Source: Entomortierella parvispora | Lineage: Eukaryota; Mortierellomycota; Mortierellomycetes; Mortierellales; Mortierellaceae | Assembly: GCA_963573315.1 (NCBI GenBank) | Contig: OY752144.1 | Location: forward strand, 2,164,501 to 2,228,500 | Length of the DNA stretch: 64,000 bases | Direction: 5' to 3' | Part shown: positions 31,821-44,927 of the stretch, piece by piece | Numbering within the stretch: the stretch's first letter is position 1 | How the letters are laid out: the number at the start of each line of letters is the position of its first letter | Made by a program: the position numbers and the translations under genes | The notes under the pieces: generated by a model | What the model was told of the DNA's origin: nothing | Databases searched by the model: none | The model's input: only the letters and a program-made list of their open reading frames with translations

Positions 31821-34800
31821 TTACAAAGTCATGGTGACAGTCAAGCTCTTGGCGTGGATCAACAGGACAGGGACATCAATTCCCTCCATAAGCGAGTCCA
31901 ATTGATCCACATAGGCAATAGAAGATTGTTCACTTAGACACGTCCCTTCTTCTGGGGCTGGAACCGTCGTAAAGATAATCGACGTCGTCTCGGATGAAGA
32001 GTGAATTCGCATAAGCTCGTTCAAAATCAAAAGTTGTGCCTCAGGTCCAAGATGATCAAACTGAATCGGAAGCGACGGTCCGGCCGATATCTCGGTGAGG
32101 GTGCTTGGTTGATGGAGGAGTGTGTGTGGTTGGGTGGTGGTGGTGGTGGTGGCGGCTGCGTGCTGTTGTTCCATCCCAGGCATGATTAGGTCAGGATCTT
32201 CTGGGGGGGACGTTGAGTGCGGAATATCCTGCTCAGTTGCGTTTCCATAGCCAAATGGAGCAGCCGATGCATTTCCGTCTTGTTCGTGCAGGTGAGAGCC
32301 TGTAGTGCCAGCAATGGGTGGTGCCATAGACGAAGCAATTAAAGATTGGAATGTGTCTGTGGAATGAGATGCCGAAGAGTTACTTGAAGCCCAGGGGTTC
32401 TTGGTAATGCTGCCAGTGTCGCCACCAAGAGGCTGTCGATAACCGGACGGTAAACCTGACACAGACATTCCTTGGTCTATTTCTCCATTGTCGCCACCGA
32501 GTGTTTCGCGTTCGGTATCAGCCAAGGAGTCTTGATGACCCATTGCGATCCCGAGTCCGGCTTCAGAACCTAAAGAGGTATGAGCAACCGACGACAACGA
32601 CGAAGTCGCTTGCAGGGAGGGTATTTGTTGTTGATAGTGATGTGATGGTGGCTGTTGATTATTTTCATCGTGAGATGACTGGTGTTGAGGAACTGAGGGT
32701 AATGTCGCCTGCCACTTGCTGAAGGGTCGATGGGCGACAGGTTGTCGAATGTTGGAAGGTGAAAATGATCGCGACTGCTGCGATCCTAAACGCTGTAAAC
32801 TCTGACTGTGCTGCGGTGGCTGCTGGTACATTCCACCACTCATACCACTACCACTGCCGCCGTACACCAAGTCGTCGTCGTTGTGATCATAGGCTTCGTC
32901 GTCCTCACTACTGATCGAATCCGAGTCGCTCTCAGAGTTCGTGCCATTCGGATCAAAATATTGGCGCGGTAATGGCACTGCAATTCGAAAGTTCATCGAT
33001 GCTCCCAATGGCGCCGATGTTCCGAGCCTGGAAATCGCAGCGGTATCTGAAGGAGAGCCAGAACCAGTCAGCATTGAGGACCTATACCTCATTCCAGCCC
33101 CAGCTCCTGCAGTGATAGAATGCGCCAAAGGCGAAGAGATGCCAAGAGGGAATCCGCCTTGACGTAGCCGAGGTGAAATGGCAGTATTAACACGCAAGGG
33201 ATTCTTTCCGGTCATAAGACTGTTTCCTCGTATCAAACCTGTGGGTGATAGCGATTGGTTTCGCCTCGGCTTGTCAGGATGGGATATAGTTCGACGACGA
33301 TGGGGAGGCGGTGCTGAAGCCTCAAAAACTGGGTGGTGCTGAAATTTGGGTTGTTGATGATGATTATCAGACGAGGACGTAGCTCTGGATCTAGAGACAG
33401 GTCCTTGGCCTGCTACACTCGAATAGGGCCCAGTCTCGTGGGAGGAGTCCCTGCCATCCTCCTGAATTCCTGCTGCTGCTGCAGGAGATGAAGAGATGAT
33501 CCTTTCAGGCTCCTCGTTTTCGTCTTGTTCTGTCAGCGGCGGGTGATCTTGTCGCCAGAGGGGGTTGATATTTCTGGGGCCAGTTGTCGTGAAAGGCTGC
33601 TGTTGATTCTCGAACCCGTCCTGCTCTGAAATTTGGATAGCATCCTCCTCACTGTTCCCTTCATCAGCCTCATCAGAGTCGTACCATTCCTCCTCATCGT
33701 CATCTTCGGCGGTTGTGGTTTCGTTCTGGTACTCTTCCAACCTTTCTCCCCTCACCAATCGATCATAGGTCTTGCTATCTCCACCATCCAAGCACATGAC
33801 CTTGATTTCAGCAGGAATCCTCAGGTTCTCCAGCAAGGCTCGCAAACGCTTCTTTTCCTCTTCCACATCCTCCTTGTACTCGACAAAGACCATAACGCGG
33901 AGCAAGAAATTCTCCTTCCAGTGTGGGACCATATGGAGAATACAACCCATCTGCAACACCATGGTATAGGTGTCAAAGTTCGTCAGGTTGGCCTCGGCTT
34001 TCAAATGTGGATGAGAATGAGCTGAGAGCCCGGTACTGCTACCCTCAGAGTATGACATTGTCCCATGTCCACTCTCGCTCGGTAACCTCGGCGATCCATG
34101 AATGCTTCCCCCCATGTCTCTCGACAGGCGCTTCTGTGTCCCCGTTCCTGATTCTGCTGAAACTCCAGAAGGTTGTTCGAAACAGGGCAGCGGTGCAACG
34201 GACATCTGCATCGGCCAGAGGTCAATATACCTTTTCTTTTTCTTTTCGCCGAGCCTGTGTATAGACGAAGCTTTCGAAGCAGAGGTAGAAGGTGCTGGTC
34301 GCTGGCTTTCGCTGTTCGAAGCAAGACTAAGAAGATTCCAAATACCCCTGTGTTGCTCCTCAGGCAAGTCCAACTTGTCAAATCCATAGGCAATGGCTAC
34401 AGCTTTGTTGAGTGAGAGGACGTCCTCAATAATCGAAACATAATCCGTGATCTTGATCGGAGCCTCGACTCGGATATTGTCGATTGGAAGACTGATCGGG
34501 ATATTGAGTAAAGTATCCGCCATGCCGGATGTAGATGTCCTGATGTGAGTTGGGTTCGCTGTCGAGCTGTGAGTGTTTCCTCCCTTTGGACGGGACGATA
34601 ACGGCGAGTGCGGGTGAACAGGCGATCCAATAGCGATTGGGAAAAGGCCTTCCTCATCACCCCGCTGCTGTCGTTGCTGTAGTCTCTGGGCTCTGGCTTG
34701 TCGCTGCTCTTCCTCCTTTGCCTTTAAGAGTCGCTCCAGATTGAAAGAACCCAAGACGACAATATTGGGTCTCATGCCTCCGAGTCCAGTACCGATCAAC

Positions 34801-37800
34801 AAGTTCCTTGCACCGATCCTGACTGATTCTGCGACCGCCAGATTCACGAAAGCTTTGATTTGCAGCACATCTACAAACTTGAGCCAGCTGCCTTGCTGTC
34901 GTCGATACTCTGGTAACACATCTCTGAGGTCACCCAATATGACATGCCCCAGAACATAGAGTGCGCCTTTTTTCAAATGATTACAAAATTGAATCAAATG
35001 ATATTCGGACCGAGGGTGATGTACCAGCAACAATATCTGAGGTCTCCAAAACTTGACGTGTTCTTTTCGAGAGTCCAGTCGTAGCAAATATTTGCGGACC
35101 TGATGATAGATCAGAGATTGGGTCACGTCTCCCCATCGCTTTGGTGGAGACCAGTAATGAATCCAAATAAAGATCACAGACACGATCAATCCACTCAATA
35201 GCGACTTGCCCAAGTCCACAAGCCCCATCACCAAAGCACAAGAGACCATGCCTCCAAAAGCTGTCCACCAATGAAAAAACCGAAAACTGGGTCGGAAATT
35301 CGGGGCCGAGCCGATTTTGAGCAAGAAACAGGCCAGGTTGATGATCAAGAAAGTCAAAAGCGTCACCATGGAGACAAACATGGCGATCGCGTTCATGTCG
35401 GTCAAAAAGAGACAAAACTGACAAAGGATGAAGGTCAGCAGGACGGCGATTGTCGGCTCATCCGTCTTGGGAGTTCCCTGGCCAAACACCGACAGGAATG
35501 GTAAAAGGTTGTCACGGGCGATCGCTTGGAGTAATTTTGCTGCTCCAATGACACTGCCAAGGGTTGCAAACACGGACGCCGCTAGTGCACCCGCAGCGAT
35601 CATTAGTGGAGAGATCGATATCTGTAACGGAACGATTGACGTTAACAAAAGAAGAACAGGGCCGCCCACGACTAAAATGAGAGGTTTCCTCACGAACTTA
35701 CATCCTGTAGAACACTAAGGTCAGTGTACATGGTGCTTCGCGAAATAGAACCCCCCATAAGAACGACAATAAAGGTGTAAACGCAAAATGTAGATCCAAC
35801 AGCCCACAGCGTTCCGCTAGGGATTGATTTGCTGGGATCCTCTAGATCCCCAGACATGGACGCACCAGCGAGGATTCCGATACAGGCAGGGAAAAGCACT
35901 CCAAAGACTGACTGAAAGTTCTCCTTAGTTCCATCGGGTCCAGTCATCACTGTGAATCTCGGCCACATGTTTTCTTGGAGTGTCTCCCATGAAAATCCTG
36001 TGTAGTCAATATTTCTCTCGGGGTGTGTAAAGGGTGGAACAACTGCAAACGAGATAAAAATGGATAGCGTCGAAAGCAGGATGATAACAGCCAGGACCAA
36101 GGATGCACGTGAAAAGAGCTGCAGGGGATAGATCGATGCAAGTATTGTTATTATTAATTCAAGGCGAGTGACAGGATCATTGGGCCAAACTGCTGCACGG
36201 TCTCTTACCTTCGATCCAACTAGGCAAACAAGCGTACATGACACCAGCAGGATGGTACCATAGATGAAATCCCACAGCTAAAAAAGGACAAGAACACATG
36301 GAGGAGGTCAGTGGACTCGTCGCGACTGCAACCTCATACAAAAGACGATGCAGTGCAATGCATGCTTGTCTGCTCTCGTTTCACTTTTTGTCCCGCATAC
36401 TTTGCTCTCAGGAAGGACCCTGTACACAGTGCCGGAGGATTCGCCAAAGTTTGAAATCAGCGGTTCCACAAATCCAAGTACGTTCATCCCACACCCGATT
36501 ACGGTCCCCAGAAAGTAGATTAGACCGATGCTTCCTCCAAACTCGGGTCCTAAACTTCGACTCAGAAGGTAATACACGCCTCCACCTAGATATGTGTTTG
36601 AGGTGAGCCACTTTATGTGTCAAGGGGGGTTGCTTTCGGTAATGATTGGGTATTCCTTCCATTAGCCTCGTTGCTTACCTCGGACAGTTCCATTGGTGCT
36701 AATGGCACTGAGGGACATGGTCGTAAAAATGTTGATCGTATAGCCGACAATGAACATGGCCATGGTGCCCAACACGCCGGCCTGTCCAATGATGAATCCA
36801 AAACGCAAGAACAAGATAATGCCCCAGATACTCAAGACACAGGGCACAAACACTCCTGAAAAGACGCCCAGCTTTGATGACTTTTTTGTTGCGACCACGG
36901 GGTTCAGTTGGGTCGGGAACGCTTGATTGTGGGACTCTTCATCGGGAGGATGATCTGGACAAGGGCCAGAGGAGAACAGCCTGGCGATAGCCGCCCTGCC
37001 CCGTGAGTACAAGGATAAAAGCGAATCGTGCATGTGGCCCTGTGCCCCTGTCGCTGCAGCTCCATAGCCCTGCGATCCGCTGTTTGTGATTCCATTGGTC
37101 TTTTTTGTACCATTCCCGAGGAGCTGAGTCTGTTCGTCCACAGGTCCTGGTTCAGAAAAAAAAATATGAGTGGGGTGAACAAACAAAGAGACAGCATGGT
37201 TTGTTTCCTCCCCTTTTCCCGTGTGACAACAAACGGTTCACAGGAAGGTTTCTTTCTTTTTTACCTTGGGGGTGTTTTCGCAGTGTAGGATTAGGATGAT
37301 CGTGATGATCGTGGTGGTGGTGGTGTGGATGATACGATTCCCTTGCCTGCTTCTTTTGTTGGGCTTTGGCCTGGGCCCTGGCTTGGGCTATGACCTGACT
37401 GGCAAGCTCTTCTTCCTGTGCAGCAGCATCCAGACTAAGGCTTCCTCGTCGGAGTCGTCTATTGAACGCGTCCAAGTTCTCCTTCCAGGTCACGGCCTGG
37501 TATGCGGTTTTGGGTCGTTGTTTTCCAGGCAAGACTGCATTGGGAGGTCGACTAGCACGGCTCGTTGCACCTGGCCCTGATCCTGGCCCTGACTCTGTTG
37601 CTGCCCCTGTGGCGGTCGATGTGGCAGTGGATGAAGCTGTCGACGATGAGGAAGGGAAAAGGGCCTCAGGGGCAATGTTATTTTTGTTGTTACTCTTTGC
37701 AGCGATAGGAGCAGAGGAGGTGGTTGTAGTAGAGGGGGAGGAATTGGGTCTCTCCAGCGGCGGCCTTGACGCTGGTCCCAAGGAGTTGAAGTCTATAGAG

Positions 37801-37838
37801 GAGGAGGAGGCGCCATGATGTGGATTGCGTTGGGACAT
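31821..37838 (-). CDS. VHC1: Cation-chloride cotransporter, Vhc1/SLC12-like, with long cytosolic tail
   Basis: Six exons (37838-37265, 37146-36679, 36585-36401, 36277-36210, about 36117-35703, 35621-31821) give about 1,830 residues. The SLC12 amino-acid/polyamine/organocation core has about 12 membrane segments, beginning LGVFSGVFVPCVLSIWGIIL; the family hallmark GGVYYLLSRSLGPEFGGSIG follows. The post-membrane CCC domain has VLGHVILGDLRDVLPEYRR and NLLIGTGLGGMRPNIVVLGS. Fungal relatives such as yeast Vhc1 move K+ and Cl- at the vacuole. The N-terminal tail has a His-rich run (HPHHHHHDHHDH) and an acidic dileucine-type motif, DEQTQLL. The C-terminal half carries several hundred residues of acidic, Ser-rich and Gln/His-rich insertions before the conserved end LPIQFDHLGPEAQLLILNEL. 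Its stop lies about 110 bp from that of pirin, convergent. Confidence 0.92.
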
Positions 37839-38559
37839 TCTGGTAAATGTCTCCCTGCAGTGGTGCGAGAGAAAGGGAAGGGGATGTGGAGAAAACGGAC
37901 GAGTGCTGTGCCTGAATGTAAAGGGGGGAGGAGATCAGGGAGAGAAGGGAAGAGGGGAGGAAGAAGAGGAGGAGGAGGAGGAAGAAGAAGAGGAAGGAGA
38001 GCAGGAGGAGGACGACGGCCCTAGAGTGAGTCCTTCCCTTCTTCATTCCCATTCATTCGTCAGGCCGGGTTGGCCTCGCTCAGCTCGCATGGTCCTGGCG
38101 TTGAGATTGAACCTTGGGTCCTTTTCTTTTTTTTTTCTGTCACGGCTCTCCCTCACCACTCCCGGCTGGCCAGGCAGCGACAGTGGCACGGCATGGGTAT
38201 GGTACCCTGTCCTTCGTAAGCAAGCATGGTCCTATCTTTGACAGACAGATAGACAGATAGAGAGGAGACTGGACAGAAGCACTCTCTGTCTGTCTGTATT
38301 CCTGTCTCTTGTCTGCTCTTGTCCTCTTCTGTCTCTCTCCTTCCCTCCCTTTCCTTTTCTATGCTGTCCTCCAGTGCTGTTCGTTGAGCACTGCAGTGTG
38401 GCACCACACATGCCCGATATCCATGCCATGATGCTGGACATGACAGCACAGACAAAAAAAAAAAAAAAAAAAAAGATCCCGTGACTTCCTTTTTCGCGCC
38501 TGCAGTGTTCCCACACCGCGCTCCTCACTGCTCTCTCCACACATCACATCACTTCCGCC
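37839..38559. promoter_or_regulatory. Divergent promoter region (SLC12 / prenyltransferase alpha)
   Basis: This 720-bp region between divergent genes includes a (GGA/GAA)-rich tract at 37925-38020, CTGT/GACA repeats at 38235-38330 and an A21 run at 38454-38474, about 85 bp upstream of the prenyltransferase start. I see no gene in it. Confidence 0.5.
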
Positions 38560-39951
38560 ATGGCCGACGACAACGACGACATGCCCTTCTACGAAAAGCC
38601 CGAGTGGGCCGACGTCGTGCCCGTGCCCCAGGACGACGGACCCAATCCCCTCGTACCCATCGCCTACGCGAAAGAATGTAATCCTCTCCTCTCTATTGTA
38701 TATATTTTATATTGCGCATGCATGCATGCACTACAAGACAAGCCAACATTAATCAACACCCTCCCGAAACATGCAATAGACTCCACCGCTATGGACTACT
38801 TTCGTGCTATCTGCAGGACTCAAGAGCAGAGCGAACGCGCCTTGCAATTGACAAAGATTGTGATTGAGCTCAATTCATCTCATTATACCGTCTGGTAATT
38901 AAGTCTTCTCGGAACCACGTGCCTGGACGGGTCGCGTTGTCTCCTTTCTGACCTTGGACCCACAAACAGAAGAACATCCCATTGCTTACATAGCTTTGTC
39001 TGCTGGATTTTCTTTCTAGGCACTATCGCCAGGTCCTTTTGAAAACTCTGAACAAGGACCTGAACGAGGAAATGGAATGGATTCAGGATATGGTTATTGA
39101 GCACCCCAAATCGTACCAGATTTGGCGTCATCGTCAAGTCGTTGTTGAATATCGCTCTGAACAATACTTGCCCACCCCTCCTTCAACGCCCTTGGTCCCA
39201 ACTTCTGCTACAACACCTATCCCAACGATAAAATACCAGGACCTGGCCTTGAACCAACAGGAGGCTATCCAGGAGATGGTTCAAGTTGAACTCCAATGTC
39301 TCAAGGAAGCCATGGCGGAGGATGCAAAGAATTACCATGCTTGGTCCTATCGTCAATGGGTCATGACCCATTTCGGTCCTGGACCCTGGTGGGACGAGGA
39401 GTTGGCCTATGTGGACGAATTGCTGTCGGTCGATATCCGCAACAACTCGGCTTGGAACCAGAGATACTTCACTATCACAGAAGGACCCAAGGGATTGACA
39501 GAGGAGCTGCTGCAGAAGGAGATTGAGTACACAAAGGAAAAGATTCAGAGGACACCCAACAACGAAAGTCCATGGGTCTATCTCTCTGGGTAAGGCTAAG
39601 AATCTTGAAAAAAAATTTAGGCTTTTCACTTATCCTTACTAATTTTTTTTCCCCTTCTTTCTTCCTTCTCTCACCATCTCTAGTATTTTGAACCGAGCCA
39701 ACCACCCAGTGACAGAGATCAAGGGATTTTGCGAGTCTTTGGTACCAGTGATCCGCGCCAATTGCTCGCCCTTCTTACATTCGACCTTGTTGGACATTTA
39801 TGAATTCGAGGCGAAGGAAGGTCGCAGCCAGGAGAGTTTGGAGAAGGCCAAGGAAGAGTGCCTGACTTTGGCCGAGAAGGTGGATACCATCCGAAGCAAA
39901 TACTGGGACTGGCGAAAGACTCAGTTGAAGAGCATTTCTGTCGATGCTTAA
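38560..39951 (+). CDS. RAM2: Protein farnesyl/geranylgeranyl transferase type I alpha subunit
   Basis: Four exons (38560 to about 38676, about 38779-38893, about 39019-39592, about 39683-39951) encode about 357 residues. This subunit is shared by farnesyltransferase and geranylgeranyltransferase-I, which prenylate CAAX proteins such as Ras, Rho and G-gamma. PPTA repeats are visible: SSHYTVWHYRQVLLKTL, PKSYQIWRHRQVVVE, AKNYHAWSYRQWVMTHF, NNSAWNQRYFTIT and NNESPWVYLSGILNR. The N-terminal MADDNDDMPFYEKPEWADV matches fungal and animal alpha subunits. A beta subunit is not in the window. The intron-spanning join of HYRQV (exon 2/3) is supported by the WxxR repeat pattern. Confidence 0.95.
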
Positions 39952-40370
39952 ATGCGTAAAATATGATGAGACTTGACAAACAAAAGGAATATTGACAAAT
40001 GTCCCTTTTATTATGATTATATTCGTATTATGGTTGGACACCGATAGGGAACAGAATGCTGCGGTGGCTCTATGTGGGAGGGACTCGGACGGAGTAAGAA
40101 GATGGGAATGCTTCTTCAAAATGAACTGCGTTGATGATGAGAGGTGGTAGGGGAGAGGTACGAAAGGGAGGGGTGATGGACAACGATAGTCAGGAAAATA
40201 GCAAGATGGAAGTGTGGACGGGAGGGAGACGGAAAGACGTATGAAAGATCAAACAGCACAGAAAAGAAATGAAGAGTAAAAATGCCAAAGAGATATGAAG
40301 CGAGTGAAACGGGGGGTCGGTCGAGGTACTTTCGGTGATATTCTCCCTTCCCTTTTTGTTCACTCGATCC
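39952..40370. other. Convergent intergenic region
   Basis: The 3' flanks of the prenyltransferase alpha and two-TM membrane-protein genes. AG/GT-rich, with no gene or recognisable RNA. Confidence 0.5.
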
Positions 40371-42793
40371 TTAATACTTGATCGAACTAAAGTCGACCTC
40401 GAATTCATTCACCAAGTCTCCGACCACGGAACCAATCTCTGGCAACTCCATCTTCTTGAAGTAGGCCGGGGGTGGCGTCGTGGGTGAGTCCACGGGCGAA
40501 AGGAACTGATGGTTCTGGTAATAAGGGCTGGCACAGTTCACTGTGGCCTTGCTATAACCCATGGACGACAAAGACGAAGAGGTCGACGAGTATGTCGACG
40601 ACGACGACAATGATGACATGGATACCAGAGAGGATGAAGAAGGCGATGCGGACATTGGTGTTGGGGAAGACGGACGGAACTGGTTGTGCTGAGGATACTT
40701 CTTGGAAGACTGCTGCTGCTGGGGCACACGAGGCTGCTTGTAGGCCTGTTGGTTGAATTGCTGCTGTTGCTGCTGCTGTTGCTGGTCCTCCTCCTCACGG
40801 AAGGTCACATGATGTTGAGGAATGGGAGTCGCGTAAAAGCTACGGGGCTGGTGTGGTTCCAAGTACGCGTCCGATTCTCTAGGCGAATATGAGGATGAGA
40901 GTTGAGCTTGAGCTGCAGCTGCAGCTGCAGCTGCGACCACGGCCGCGGAGGCAGAGGCCACTCCATTTTCCTTGACTTGACGGTAGTGCCTGTTTCGCTT
41001 CCAACGGTACCTCTAGATTACGATAATCAACAACAACAACAAATAACATCAACAAAACAAAAAAAATTAGATGGATGATCCCCCCCGGCAAATTGGAATT
41101 GACAACGAAAAAGGCGTTAGGCGTTAGATCCTCAAAGCTCTTTCGGCAAGGCATCTCAAATGAGAAAGAAAGAAAGAGACTGAGAACGGAGAAAGACTGT
41201 AAATTGATATGCAAGGCATATGGATGGGATGTCCAAGAGAGAGAGAGAGAGAGAGAGATAGAAGGACATAACGAGATTGAGAAAATGGAGATAGAAACAG
41301 AACGGGCGGATAAAGGGGGCGAATGCATCCCTTTTTTTTTTTTTTTTTTTCTGTCCGTAAATCGCGAAATGGCTAGGTCAGGGACTGCGGCTTCTTCGAA
41401 GACAAGTGGGGCACCACCGAACCAGGCTATTAGCCGTTAATGAGAGAGAGAGCGAGAGTGGGATTCAGGGTGAAGAGGAGGCCGCAAGATGTTGAAAAGA
41501 TAGAGAATGAGGGGTGAAAAGAAGGAGGATCTTCTCCCTTGAAAACCACTGTCTAACCCTCCGAAAAAAACAAGTGCAAAAGGAAACACAAACGAAATGT
41601 AGGAGGGGGGATACCGGGGTGTGGGCGCAAAAGGGGAGGGATGGATGGATGGATGGATAGACACTTACGCCGTATTGCATGCCAAAGAGCACGAGGGAAG
41701 CAGCTGGCATCACCAAGGCCCATTCGAGGAGGAAGACCTGCATGACCAAGACCCAGATGGCAGAGCCCATCATTACCAGTCCAAAGGAGAGAAAGACATA
41801 ATGCATCTTGGATAGTCGTGCCTCCTCCCAGAACCCAGGATAAGTCGAAGGGGAACCGGTACGAAGACTCATTGGTCCCATTACTGTTGCAGACATGGCT
41901 GAGGACGACTGCATGGCAGGAGTCTCCAAGTACTCCTCAGACATCTGGACGCTGTTGCGGTCCATCATCCGCATCTTCATCAGTTGACTGGGTCTGGGCG
42001 TGGTTGCAGTCAGGGGGGTTGCGTCGGCACTTGAGGGGCCTCGGCCGAGATTACTGATACCCAAGCCCGAAGTGACGATGGGGATGGCTTGAGGGGGGAG
42101 CACCCTGGCCAGCTTGGGTCGCGTCACAGTCGCAGCTGTAGTAGTCACTCCTGCAGAAGATGACAGCATCATCATGGAGGGCCACTGAGGCTGCTGATGG
42201 AGTCCGTGCTGGCTCGATGTTTGCTGATGATGGGACTGGTATTGTTTTTTACTATCCGGACTGAATCGCGCTTCTCCGTGATCCGAATGGAGATAAGGAG
42301 GTGGAGGCGAGACCATGGGCGAGGTAGGACTGTCCAAGGCTGTCATCTGGTTATTCATCTTGGATTTCTCGATACTCGAAAGAGCAGAAGAGGTGCTGGG
42401 GATCGTGATGAGCCGAATACTCTTGCTGCTGTTGGTGTAGCTGTTGTACTTGTTGATGTAGGCCTGAGGTCTTTGTTGTTGAGGATTCGGGTCTTGAGGT
42501 GGGGTGTACTGTTGTTGCTGTTGATGAAGCTTCGTGAACGGATGGTTCAAGAACGATTGGTAGGGCTGGTCAACCTTGATCGCAGTAGCTGGGTAACCGC
42601 AATCGCTCATCCTCTTGCCGAGGTTGCTGTTGTTGTTGCCGTCCGTTGTCTTTTGATTTCGGAATAAGTGCGGAATCGGGACCATCATAGGCGATGAAGG
42701 CGACTCGAGTGGTTGAGTGTCATCCCTGTGGTAAGATTGATAACCAACCTCAAAGGGCAGGCTCTCGGTGATGGTAGGGGAGATACGTGACAT
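40371..42793 (-). CDS. Two-TM low-complexity membrane protein, unknown function
   Basis: Two exons (42793-41669 and 41012-40371) give 588 residues. I do not recognise a family. Residues 1-330 are Ser/Pro/Gln/Asn-rich and disordered. Two adjacent hydrophobic segments, near residues 332-372, follow WEEARLSKMH: the first is YVFLSFGLVMMGSAIWVLVM and the second contains WALVMPAASLVLFGM. A basic juxtamembrane stretch RYRWKRNRHYRQVKENG follows. The tail has poly-Ala (near 405), poly-Gln (near 450) and poly-Ser runs and ends with an acidic FEVDFSSIKY. The polar ends flanking a hairpin suggest both tails are cytosolic, which is inferred. The intron is 656 nt and contains GA repeats and a T-run. Confidence 0.75.
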
Positions 42794-44320
42794 GACTCGA
42801 TTTCTTCGCGTTTGCGGTGGTGTGTTGAGTTTGAAGCGGAAAAGAGATGGAGAGAAGGAAAGAAGGAAAGAAAGAGCGAGGGGTGACTGTGGGTAAGTGA
42901 AGATGGAGGAGTAGGGAAAGAGGACGTCCAGGCGTGGAGATGGAGAGAGAGTCGCCTAGAGTTCCTTGTTTCTTTATCTTATGGTTTCGGGATTTGAGTA
43001 GAGAAAAGAGCAAGAATGAGCAATGGGGGCAGGAAGAGAGAAGAAGAGGGAAACGGCAAGCGCGAGAAATTGGGTACGAGAGAGAATGAGGGTTTGAAAG
43101 GAGGGAGAGAAAGTAAGTGAGGGAAATGAAAATGTCAACCTTGCAGTGATCCTGCGCGGCACGAGAACGGCGATTAGTATTTGGCAAGGAGAGGTAACTA
43201 TCCGAAAGAAATAAACAAGGGCGGCAACCGATGGGATGCAGCAAAAAAGAAATGGCACGTCTCTATCTCTCTCTGTGTGTGTATGTGTGTGTCTGTCTGT
43301 CTACTGTCTGTCGGCCTGTCTGTGATGTGATGATGTGATGTCTGTTGAAAACAACAAGTCCAGGAGACGCGAAAAAGAAGCAACATTTCAACATTCCTTT
43401 TCGACCTGGCGGCTTCGCTTTATTTTTGTCGTCTATGAGAAAAGAGGGGTCTTCCTCATTATCGTGTCTTCTTGAGCTGAGCAAAGTATATCTTCCACTC
43501 TGCGGACACCATGCAGAGAACTAGAGTAGGAGGCTTCCGAGGCCATTAATTGCGTTTTTCGCACCTCACACGTTGCGATCCCACCATTACTAAGGACAAA
43601 ACAAACTTTACTTCCCCGTCTTTCGTTTCTTCGTACGCGAAAGGAACGAGAGAAAGGGTGGTCAGTGCCCAGCAGAGTCCCTTGTTCGTACACCTCCTTG
43701 GCATCTCCTTGTGAAGAACGACAAAGCTTTCAGAAGCGAGAACCGTATTGCCCGCCTGTTTTCGTCACCCACCACCACCACCTTTTCTCGTGGCTCCTTT
43801 TTTTTTTTTATCGTACTACCTCCGTCCAAATCCCACGAGACAACATGTGATGGAAAAGGGAGACGCAGCGGCGATGACACCGCTTCGGGCTGGTGCATGG
43901 GGTCAGTGCTAGCGTTGCGGCTCTCTCGTTCCTCTCGTCCCCTCGCTCTTTCTTTTCGTGCCTGAAAGAGGCTCGCGTCCTGACGCGTTTTAGTCTTAGG
44001 TTGATCGGCAATTCGGTAGCACAGAAAAACAATAAAACTCCAGGATGCACTCGAATCCGTTTACTCTTTTTGGCAATGGATTGTCGGGACTTGAGGCGGT
44101 CTCTTCTGTTTTACCGCTGTTTCATAGCTGCACACTTAGCGGAAAACATGTTCCATTAAGAACTGTTTGGAATGTGCGAAGGAGAGTGGGGGGGAAGGAC
44201 ACCCAAAGAAAAAACATGAAGAAAACATACAGAATGCAGGGAGAACAAGAAGAAAAGAACAGAAAGAAAGAAGAGGGGGCAAGATACCAGGAGCCATTGG
44301 ACTGAGGCCGACGCGGAATC

Positions 44321-44927
44321 ATGGAAGACTCATCCATATCGGATTTTTTCTTGCTCTCTTCTTTTTCCTCTTATTCTTCCTTACTCTCACACACTCCAAC
44401 ACAAATTCTGACGATTGGAGCAACATTGACAGCGCTGATCATCCACAGGCAGACACAAGACCAAGTAGAACAAACAGGACGACAGGACGTAAGGCAGATT
44501 GACAGGAACACAGACAAACTGACGACAGCTAAACATCCATGACAATCCCACTACTCGTCCTTATTCTGTCGCACTTTTACATGGTCAAACCAGAGGAGGA
44601 CCCATTTCAGCCCGTGGATAGCTACGGTATTCCCAGAGAACCATTCTTGATCCCAGGGATGCCACTGTTGAACAACACGGCCCAGCTCCTAGAGTGGATT
44701 GGGACATGCCTCAATGGCCTGCAATCTCTATGGAGGGACATTTCATTCTGAGAGACATCATATGCACTGGCCCCCAAATCATCCCCACCCACCATTGGCT
44801 CTTGTCTTTATTCGGCTCAGAGAGAATGCGGGCTGCGCTTGGCGATAATTTCAAGGGACACCGTGCTGTTGGGTCTAGCTTGACCGTGTTTTTGGTAAGG
44901 ATTTCCAGACTCCTGCAACTATCCTGA
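44321..44927 (+). pseudogene. Possible N-terminal fragment of a P450-like membrane enzyme
   Basis: A start at 44321 (MEDSSISDFFLL) leads into a hydrophobic stretch (ILTIGATLTALII). In other frames this is followed by VDSYGIPREPFLIPGMPLLN (44620 onward), then NTAQLLEW, then LFGSERMRAALGDNF and GHRAVGS (about 44810-44880). A membrane anchor followed by a Pro-rich PG-PLL-NT block resembles the N-terminus of fungal P450s, but frames change without clear splice sites and no I-helix or heme motif follows. It may be a decayed gene piece or a coincidence. Confidence 0.25.

Noticed and set aside
33633-34415. Plus-strand ORFs opposite the cotransporter
   Set aside because: Antisense shadows of the repeat-rich C-terminal tail; no independent start context or domain.
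23513-34660. Functional signalling cluster around G-alpha 2, endosulfine and Nudix genes
   Set aside because: The genes have separate promoters and orientations, and no shared regulatory motif is visible; co-location alone does not support a pathway cluster.
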